Notes under the pieces: model-generated
Told to the model about the DNA's origin: nothing
What the model saw: only the letters and a program-made list of their open reading frames with translations
Databases searched by the model: none
Source of the DNA: Bacteroidales bacterium UBA5507
GTDB taxonomy: Bacteria; Bacteroidota; Bacteroidia; Bacteroidales; Lentimicrobiaceae
Assembly (NCBI GenBank): GCA_002426195.1
Contig: DIOT01000029.1
Location: 1 to 18,355, forward strand
Length of the DNA stretch: 18,355 bases
Reading direction: 5' to 3'
Shown here: in pieces, positions 13,788-18,355 of the stretch
How the letters are laid out: every line of letters begins with the position of its first letter
How positions within the stretch are numbered: the stretch's first letter is position 1
Translations under genes and position numbers: made by a program

Positions 13788-16538
13788 TTATATTGATTGT
13801 ATGCCAGTCATTACATTTTCAATTGTAGATGATTGTAATTCATTTAGGGTAAATTTTAGAGATTCAATTTGTAAAGTAATCACCTCAATTTTCTTAATTC
13901 TATCATCAATGAAATCAGCAACCCTTTTTTGTTCTTCATAAGTCGGTGGGAATGCTATGGGAATTGAAAAAAATCTATCGGTATATAATCTCAGACGAGA
14001 ATCAATTATACCGGTTGACTTTCTCTTAAATTCTGAAATGTATAAGTCTGTTCTAAATAAATGATGAAAAAAACGAGGGTAGAAGGGTTTTAAAAGTCTA
14101 TAAACAGCATACGAAGGGCTAACAATTCCTGCGTAGTCAGAAACACCTAAACCTCTTTTCCACGCCAACATTATATTTATAACTAAATCACCTTGTTTGC
14201 AAAGTTTATAACCCTCCAAAGATTCTGCTCTGGTTAAAAACTCAACATCATCTTCAATTTTATCTTCCTTCTTTGCAACACCATAGTATTCAGAAACTGA
14301 CAACAAATCTTCTAAGCCCTCCTCTGAACGATCCTTTCTTTCATAGAAAACATCTTTAACTCGAGCTATTTCCCAACCCACTGGGACATTACCTAACCAA
14401 TCATACCCGGAGTATTTTAATTTATCCTTGTTTTTTTCGCCTCCTGTGGCCGCATCATCAATTTCTTTTTGAATAATTGTAAGTTCATCATTTAAGCCGC
14501 CAATTTGCTTGCGTAAAGAGTTAATCTGCGTATTTAACGAATTCAAATCACCTATGCGACTTGATTCATGGAAGACAGTATTGAAGTTAACTTCAATTCC
14601 AATGACATTATCTAACACTAAATACGGCTTAGTTACATATTTGGAAAGGAAAGCGGAGATCCTTTCGTTATTCATTTCTGTGTTGGGGGAATATGGAATT
14701 ATCTCGTAATCCTTTTGGTAATCCGGAGTTAATTCAGCAGTAATTTCAATATAAGCAGCTTTTTTGGTGGTTGCCTTTTTGAAACTACTTTTCAAAACGA
14801 TTTTACCACAGCCCAATTCTTTATGTTCACCATTTAGTTCCTCAATTAAAGTATTCTTGACTTTATCAAACCAGTAAATTGTTTTGTTTGTATAAACTTT
14901 CAAATCCGCTTCTTTGTAATTTAAACTGGCAATTGTTGGACTTATATATGTTTCATAATAATCATACAGTGAGGCATATTTATTTTTATCAAAATCTTTA
15001 ATCTCAAAGACGGGGAACTCCAGACTACTTTTTTCACTGATTTGAGTTATTTTAAAGGGTACTAATTTTTGAGATTTTGTAATCACGCCTTCACCATCTT
15101 TGTTCACTTTTACTGGTACGAAAGTGTTTCCTTTATAGTCAAGATTAGTAAGGATTAAAGCTTGGCGATTGTAATAGAAATCCCATTTGTCCAAAACCTT
15201 AGAGAACCCATTATTTTTATAATCCAACAGAGCATTTACAATATGGGCTCTATCAGCTTCATCCATTGTATTCCTCTTTTTCCCTCTAATTTTCCTTAAA
15301 GGCTTATAGTGTTTACTACCATTGATAAGTATTACTTTATTTTTTTGAGACGGTGATTTCATTTTATTGAAGATCCACAAGTATGTATTAATACCTGTAT
15401 TAAAAAATTCATCACTTGGCAACTGTATGATTGCTTCAACTAAATCCTGTTCAAAAAATGATCTTCGTATTGTACTTTCACCGCTACCAGCTTCTCCGCT
15501 AAAAAGCGATGAGCCATTATTAACGACAATAGCTAACCCTTCCTCATTTAGGTGATAAATAATGTGTTGGTCAAATAACAATTGACCATCACCTACATTA
15601 GGCAGAGCAACAAATCTATCTGTCTTATCATTTCGTATGTCTTTTTCGTACCCTTTCCATGGAATACCGTATGGTGGATTTGCAACAATGACATCAAATT
15701 TCTTTTCAATGAATGAAATGTTAGTGAGTGTATTGCAGTATCTAATATCAGAATCTACTCTAAATCTGCTTTCAATTTTTGCTAACGCATAAAGGCTGTC
15801 ACTCCAATCTTCCCCAAAGGTTTTCGTAGGTCGGTTAAATTTTGCTTTGATATTGTCCTCAACACCAAACAGCAAATTACCACCTCCACAAGTAGGGTCA
15901 TAAATTGTTAAGAACCTGCCGTTGTTTTTTATTTTAGCTGCAATAATTTCGGAAATCAAAGAAATGATATCATCGGGTGTGTATTGCTCACCAGCTGTTT
16001 CTGCTGAAATATCTGCCCATTTACGCTTGATATGTTCTTCAAGTGTTGTTATTTCTGAATTATTAAAAGGGACTAAATCAATTTCACTCCATGCCTTTAC
16101 AGAATCAAACAATATTCGTTTTTTTCTTAATTGTCCGCTAACACCGGATATGTCCAAGAACTTTTCTTCCTCATTCGCTTTATCAACTCCTAAAAGATTC
16201 TTGGTTTCGCTATCAAAAGCCTTTAGGTAGGCATCAAAGTCAACATCAAAAGTTTTATCGTTTTTGCAGATAGTCTTTAGCGTTTTGTTTTGTCTTACTA
16301 CATAATCGTTGTAGCCTAATCTCAAATCTTTGAACTCCTCAATAAATACGTCTAAATCTTCTTTACCAAAATCCTTTCTGAGGATTTCCGCTTCTCTTAT
16401 CAATCTACTTTCAACCATGATCAGGGCAAAGTATGGCATCATGAATTTTGGAAAGTCGCTTTGCTTAATCCCTGCACCGATTAATAAATCTGCTGTGTTC
16501 CAAACTTTGCCTTCGTATTGTAAAATGTTATTTGCCAT
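13788..16538 (-). CDS. Fused type I DNA methyltransferase and specificity subunit (HsdM-HsdS)
   Basis: A 916-aa fusion. An N-terminal helical HsdM region is followed by the adenine-N6 methyltransferase core, with AdoMet motif I YDPTCGGG at ~213-220 and catalytic NPPY at 287-290. After a ~280-residue family-specific region comes a coiled coil (~664-693), a Gly-rich linker and one HsdS target-recognition domain. That domain begins at ~708 (YSGYDWLGNVPVGWE, the usual HsdS opening) and ends ~885 with a second helix (~886-916). A normal HsdS has two such domains in a ~400-aa protein. The fused single domain implies a dimer that reads a symmetric site. It overlaps the regulator gene by 11 nt. It would methylate host DNA and guide HsdR. 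Confidence 0.95.
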   Translation of the reverse strand: MANNILQYEGKVWNTADLLIGAGIKQSDFPKFMMPYFALIMVESRLIREAEILRKDFGKEDLDVFIEEFKDLRLGYNDYVVRQNKTLKTICKNDKTFDVDFDAYLKAFDSETKNLLGVDKANEEEKFLDISGVSGQLRKKRILFDSVKAWSEIDLVPFNNSEITTLEEHIKRKWADISAETAGEQYTPDDIISLISEIIAAKIKNNGRFLTIYDPTCGGGNLLFGVEDNIKAKFNRPTKTFGEDWSDSLYALAKIESRFRVDSDIRYCNTLTNISFIEKKFDVIVANPPYGIPWKGYEKDIRNDKTDRFVALPNVGDGQLLFDQHIIYHLNEEGLAIVVNNGSSLFSGEAGSGESTIRRSFFEQDLVEAIIQLPSDEFFNTGINTYLWIFNKMKSPSQKNKVILINGSKHYKPLRKIRGKKRNTMDEADRAHIVNALLDYKNNGFSKVLDKWDFYYNRQALILTNLDYKGNTFVPVKVNKDGEGVITKSQKLVPFKITQISEKSSLEFPVFEIKDFDKNKYASLYDYYETYISPTIASLNYKEADLKVYTNKTIYWFDKVKNTLIEELNGEHKELGCGKIVLKSSFKKATTKKAAYIEITAELTPDYQKDYEIIPYSPNTEMNNERISAFLSKYVTKPYLVLDNVIGIEVNFNTVFHESSRIGDLNSLNTQINSLRKQIGGLNDELTIIQKEIDDAATGGEKNKDKLKYSGYDWLGNVPVGWEIARVKDVFYERKDRSEEGLEDLLSVSEYYGVAKKEDKIEDDVEFLTRAESLEGYKLCKQGDLVINIMLAWKRGLGVSDYAGIVSPSYAVYRLLKPFYPRFFHHLFRTDLYISEFKRKSTGIIDSRLRLYTDRFFSIPIAFPPTYEEQKRVADFIDDRIKKIEVITLQIESLKFTLNELQSSTIENVMTGIQSI
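14430..14436 (-). promoter_or_regulatory. A_AAA_AAC slippery heptamer at the HsdM-HsdS junction
   Basis: On the coding strand the linker between the M coiled coil and the TRD reads GGC GAA AAA AAC AAG, giving an in-frame A_AAA_AAC. It is preceded by AGGAGG at 14441-14446. A -1 shift gives CAA GGA and then TAA (14422-14424), ending translation just after the HsdM part. A_AAA_AAC is an established class of -1 slippery sequence. Use of this site is inference, and the A7 run could also be a mutational hotspot. Confidence 0.35.
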
Positions 16539-16854
16539 CCTTGCTGTTATCTTTTATTTTTGACTTCATTATATTGTTTGAAACCTTTTTCAATGCTTCG
16601 TCTGCCAAGGCTTCGCCTTCAATTGTTTTATGTAACTTGTCTGCTAACCAAAGTATAAGCAGTTCTTTTTCTTCAGTGTTAAGCACCTCTGCAAACTTCA
16701 TTACTTTACCTCTCTTTACTGTTCTCTCACCTCGTTCAATCTTACTAAGTAATGGGGTATCCATTTCCAAAAGAGAAGCAACTTGCCTTTGAAGCAGGTT
16801 GTTCTTTATTCGTAGTTGAATGATACGTCTTCCAAATTGATTTGCCACTTTCAT
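16528..16854 (-). CDS. XRE-family HTH regulator of the restriction operon
   Basis: A 108-aa regulator. Residues ~5-58 form a classic five-helix XRE domain (QFGRRIIQLRIKNN, LLQRQVASLLEMDTPLLSKI, ERGERTVKRGKVMKFAEVL); the C-terminus is a helical tail with many Lys. The start is placed at 16854 because an upstream extension would pass through the promoter and operator sequences; the upstream TTG start at 16947 is thus unlikely. The gene overlaps hsdMS by 11 nt. Controller proteins of this type delay restriction until methylation is complete, and the palindrome at 16857-16882 suggests autoregulation. It is the first gene of the nine-gene operon. Confidence 0.9.
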   Translation of the reverse strand: MKVANQFGRRIIQLRIKNNLLQRQVASLLEMDTPLLSKIERGERTVKRGKVMKFAEVLNTEEKELLILWLADKLHKTIEGEALADEALKKVSNNIMKSKIKDNSKDGK

Positions 16855-16856
16855 AA

Positions 16857-16882
16857 ATTTGACTTGCCAAATACTGTCAAAT
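16857..16882. promoter_or_regulatory. Palindromic operator in front of the XRE gene
   Basis: ATTTGAC (16857-16863) and GTCAAAT (16876-16882) are perfect 7-bp inverted arms with a 12-bp spacer. The palindrome overlaps the -7 element at 16878-16885 and ends 2 bp before the XRE start codon, a natural place for autorepression by the encoded regulator. Confidence 0.6.
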
Positions 16883-16885
16883 GTA
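16878..16885 (-). promoter_or_regulatory. -7 element of the restriction operon promoter
   Basis: On the minus strand this reads TACATTTG, a full match to the TAnnTTTG Bacteroidota -7 consensus. It is 24 nt upstream of the XRE ATG, so the leader would be about 17 nt. No clear TTG -33 element is seen at the expected distance, so the promoter may be weak or regulator-dependent. Confidence 0.55.
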
Positions 16886-17216
16886 GGAAAAGAAAGGCTA
16901 AATATTGATAAAAACTTAATTAAACTTAAGACTTGCATAGCCTTCAACGTACCTTTGGCAGCTGTTTTTAAGGATTCACTAACCTAACAAGCTGAAAGTT
17001 TGATTTGTAAGCGAACTCTTTTGCCGTTCCCTTACTGAACTCGTAAAATTGAGCTTCGAATAATTTCCATTAGCTAACGCCTAATTGGAACTTATTACTT
17101 CATTTTGTTCTTTTGGGACTTTGTAAAATGAAATTGGTAGGCTGTTAAAGCCCTCGTTTAAATTGTATTTCGAGCATCTGAAAAGGAACTAAACTTTCAT
17201 GGCTTAATGTATTGTT
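16886..17216. other. Intergenic region upstream of the restriction operon
   Basis: About 330 bp with no supported gene. On the minus strand an 8-bp inverted repeat (TTCATTTT/AAAATGAA, 17099-17106 and 17125-17132) has a weak inner pair and could be a poor terminator for the methyltransferase-like gene upstream. An imperfect inverted repeat (TTCCATTAG and CCTAATTGGAA, about 17066-17091) lies next to it. Reading frames across the region are short and look non-coding. Confidence 0.4.
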
Positions 17217-17864
17217 TTATCTAATACTCCGGCCATTCCAAACGCATATTCTGTTATCCTTATGCTTTGATCTTGTAACAATCCATTCAAATTTGTGCTC
17301 TTGATGAGGAGAGTGATACAACCATTTATCTGGATGATCATGTTTATTAAGAATAAGCATATACTTCTTGGTTCGTTTGATTATGTCGTGCTCGTTTACA
17401 CCAAGATGATGCCCTTGTTCATAATTTGGCCTCCATCTTTCTATGATATAACCACCTATGACAGTATCAGGCTGGTACTTTGTTATTGCTTCCTCAGCAT
17501 CCAATTTTTCTACATCTCCCGGATATTTGATAGTAGGCAGGTGAATGAGCTCATAATACAGTTTTATTTCCGGGAGCTCATGCATACGACTGTCTGTAAT
17601 TGGAATATCAAGTGCCCGGCCAAGTGCACCGTGGCCTGCTCCAATCTCTATTGCTATACCTTCCATATTCTCCCGGAACCATTCAATCATTTCAACCGTA
17701 GGAAAGACATAGATACCGTACTCGTGAGCAAAATAGTGGAGTACATCTTGAGGCACCTGTTTGTAATAGTCATAAGGCATTACCCGGAGAAAACCTTTGT
17801 CATCAAATAGATCACGTTCGAGTGGTGCAAGATCACTCTTCATAATCACTCTAAAAGACATCAT
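17217..17864 (-). CDS. Methyltransferase-like protein (SAM-binding motif)
   Basis: A 215-aa protein with a Rossmann-type motif I, AIEIGAGHGALGRAL at ~71-85, an acidic residue at Asp91 at the end of the next strand, and a motif-IV-like segment PDTVIGGYI at ~132-140. It lacks an obvious NPPY, PC or other catalytic signature, so the target (DNA, RNA, protein or small molecule) is unclear. The start is taken as the first of two consecutive ATGs (17864 and 17861), overlapping the 99-aa gene by 14 nt. It may modify DNA or a partner protein, but it could also be a degenerate member without activity. Confidence 0.7.
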   Translation of the reverse strand: MMSFRVIMKSDLAPLERDLFDDKGFLRVMPYDYYKQVPQDVLHYFAHEYGIYVFPTVEMIEWFRENMEGIAIEIGAGHGALGRALDIPITDSRMHELPEIKLYYELIHLPTIKYPGDVEKLDAEEAITKYQPDTVIGGYIIERWRPNYEQGHHLGVNEHDIIKRTKKYMLILNKHDHPDKWLYHSPHQEHKFEWIVTRSKHKDNRICVWNGRSIR

Positions 17865-18150
17865 AACCTATTTTTCTTAAAATCCTATTGATCGTTACTT
17901 CAGCTAACTCCTTTTGTGTTTCAGTGGGTAATTCTTCAGCCGGTGCAAGATAGTTATTAATTATCTCTTGTTGCTGCCAGTATTCAAGTCCTATGAATGT
18001 ATAATATGTAGCCATCTCAAGTGCTCTCTGCACTTTATGGTTGATGATCTCCTTTAAAGAATCAAAATCGTTCTTGTAAAGAGTTCTAATGAGATTTGGA
18101 CTGGTCTCATTTAGGTGTTGTAATGCAATCTTGGCATAAATTGATTTCAT
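17851..18150 (-). CDS. Hypothetical 99-aa protein upstream of the methyltransferase
   Basis: A 99-aa mostly helical protein, unrecognised. It has alternating charged and hydrophobic residues (DFDSLKEIINHKVQRALEMA, then a Trp/Gln-rich middle) and no membrane segment. Its 3' end overlaps the methyltransferase-like gene by 14 nt, so the two form a translationally coupled pair with their own promoter. A small partner protein is plausible (adaptor, antitoxin or regulator), but no motif identifies it. Confidence 0.7.
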   Translation of the reverse strand: MKSIYAKIALQHLNETSPNLIRTLYKNDFDSLKEIINHKVQRALEMATYYTFIGLEYWQQQEIINNYLAPAEELPTETQKELAEVTINRILRKIGYDVF

Positions 18151-18172
18151 AAAGTATCTTATTACGAATGGT

Positions 18173-18180
18173 CAAAGATA
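18173..18180 (-). promoter_or_regulatory. -7 element of the 99-aa/methyltransferase pair
   Basis: On the minus strand the sequence reads TATCTTTG, a full TAnnTTTG match, 22 nt upstream of the ATG at 18150. No clear TTG -33 element is seen. A short inverted repeat, ACACC (18211-18215) and GGTGT (18228-18232), lies about 30 bp further upstream and could be an operator. Confidence 0.5.
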
Positions 18181-18268
18181 ATGACATATGATTATGAAAT
18201 GTATTAAGGCACACCAAAAAGATTTCAGGTGTCGCATAAGCCAATTATTATACTACCGATTGACTTTT

Positions 18269-18287
18269 GTTACCCATACCGTTACCC
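18269..18287 (+). repeat. Right-end tandem GTTACCC repeat (candidate integrase arm site)
   Basis: GTTACCC at 18269-18275 and 18281-18287 are separated by ATACC. This matches the left-end copy at 18 of 19 positions and lies about 45 bp inside the right att repeat. It is preceded by ATTGACTTTT (18259-18268), which also occurs at 95-104 near the left end. Confidence 0.65.
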
Positions 18288-18290
18288 TAT

Positions 18291-18324
18291 AAAAAGAAAA
18301 ACCTGTAAATCATTGATTTACAGG
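18291..18324 (-). terminator. Intrinsic terminator downstream of ssrA, supplied by the element
   Basis: CCTGTAAATCA (18302-18312) and TGATTTACAGG (18314-18324) are perfect 11-base complements around one central base. On the minus strand the stem is followed by TTTTTCTTTTT (18291-18301), the standard layout of a Rho-independent terminator. It starts 9 nt beyond the tmRNA discriminator base. Because it lies inside the element boundary, it is element DNA replacing whatever terminator ssrA had before. Confidence 0.85.
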
Positions 18325-18332
18325 TATGTGTT

Positions 18333-18349
18333 GTGGAGCTGGCGGGAGT
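18333..18349. repeat. Right attachment site: 17-bp repeat within the intact ssrA 3' end
   Basis: This is the second copy of GTGGAGCTGGCGGGAGT and is continuous with the rest of the tmRNA T arm to the right. Joining bases 1-6, the repeat and the sequence from 18350 reconstructs the presumed empty site. Recombination inside the shared 17 bp leaves the tmRNA sequence unchanged up to its discriminator base. Confidence 0.9.
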
Positions 18350-18355
18350 CGAACC
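18334..18355 (-). ncRNA. ssrA: tmRNA 3' end (partial, continues beyond the window)
   Basis: On the minus strand the sequence gives a T-stem/T-loop ending (GGTTCGACTCCC), then GCCAGCTCC and a discriminator A at 18334. This matches the conserved tmRNA 3' end, for example CAGCUCCA in E. coli, whose 5' acceptor strand is GGGGCUG. The bases after the discriminator are CAA, so CCA is not encoded and must be added after transcription. Only 22 nt are in the window; the tRNA-like 5' half and the tag-coding region lie to the right. tmRNA rescues stalled ribosomes and is an established integration target. A tRNA with the same 3' end is the alternative but less likely. Confidence 0.85.

Larger units (their letters stand above)
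7..18349. mobile_element. Integrative element inserted at the 3' end of ssrA (tmRNA)
   Basis: A 17-bp perfect direct repeat of the tmRNA 3' end lies at 7-23 and 18333-18349. A tyrosine integrase is the first gene inside the left repeat, and the intact ssrA 3' end lies at the right repeat. Between them are a replication module, a type I restriction-modification operon with accessory genes, an exosortase homologue and a methyltransferase pair. A second set of paired repeats (GTTACCC-N5-GTTACCC) lies just inside each end. No relaxase, type IV secretion or phage structural gene was seen, so self-transfer is not supported. Integration of tyrosine-recombinase elements into ssrA is an established pattern; that this copy is complete and mobile is inference. 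Confidence 0.9.

Noticed and set aside
16855..16947. Longer XRE protein starting at TTG 16947
   Set aside because: The extra 31 residues would be coded by the promoter, operator and leader, and look hydrophobic and unlike any XRE N-terminus. The ATG at 16854 fits the HTH domain start.
16982..17091. Possible integron attC-like site
   Set aside because: ACCTAAC at 16982-16988 matches one core-site consensus, but the partner core site in the required inverse orientation and the inner L boxes are absent, and no integron integrase is present.
1..18355. CRISPR array, retron, diversity-generating retroelement or insertion sequence
   Set aside because: No regularly spaced repeat array, reverse transcriptase, cas gene or transposase was seen on either strand.

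Overview
The window looks like one complete integrative element of about 18.3 kb, inserted at the 3' end of the tmRNA gene (ssrA) of a low-GC member of the Bacteroidota. The host phylum is inferred from three things: the TAnnTTTG-type -7 promoter elements, the scarcity of Shine-Dalgarno sequences, and a replication gene set (DUF3853-like HTH, SF3 helicase, zinc-ribbon/TOPRIM protein) that I associate with Bacteroidota mobile elements. The right edge holds the last 22 nt of ssrA on the minus strand (T arm and acceptor stem). Seventeen bases of that 3' end recur at the left edge (7-23 and 18333-18349), so these are read as the two att sites.

Left module (plus strand, about 90-5630): a promoter and a tyrosine integrase, a 190-aa protein of unknown function, an intergenic region rich in CACC repeats, a small excisionase-like HTH protein, an SF3/D5-type helicase, and a zinc-ribbon plus TOPRIM-like protein. 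Together these look like integration, control and replication functions. No relaxase or conjugation gene was seen, and no capsid, terminase or lysis gene, so the element is more like a non-conjugative island or satellite than an ICE or prophage.

Right module (minus strand, 16854 down to 6531): nine tightly packed genes running from an XRE regulator with its own palindromic operator, through a fused HsdM-HsdS protein with one target-recognition domain and an HsdR restriction subunit, to six accessory genes. These are a small three-helix membrane protein, a 79-aa protein, a 350-aa protein with a hydrophobic C-terminus, a HEPN-like protein with an R-x4-H motif, a GIY-YIG nuclease and an HNH nuclease. 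Gaps are 26 bp or less or the genes overlap, so they could be one transcript. Beyond this operon lies an exosortase/archaeosortase-family membrane protease homologue, with no obvious substrate in the window.

Right end: a two-gene unit (99-aa unknown protein and a methyltransferase-like protein) with its own promoter. It is followed by a tandem GTTACCC repeat that also occurs at the left end, and by an intrinsic terminator positioned so that the element supplies ssrA with a replacement terminator.

The most interesting points are: the type I R-M operon carrying extra nuclease, HEPN and membrane genes; the single-TRD M-S fusion with a slippery A_AAA_AAC sequence exactly at its domain junction; the orphan exosortase as mobile-element cargo; and the repeat and terminator architecture of the element ends.
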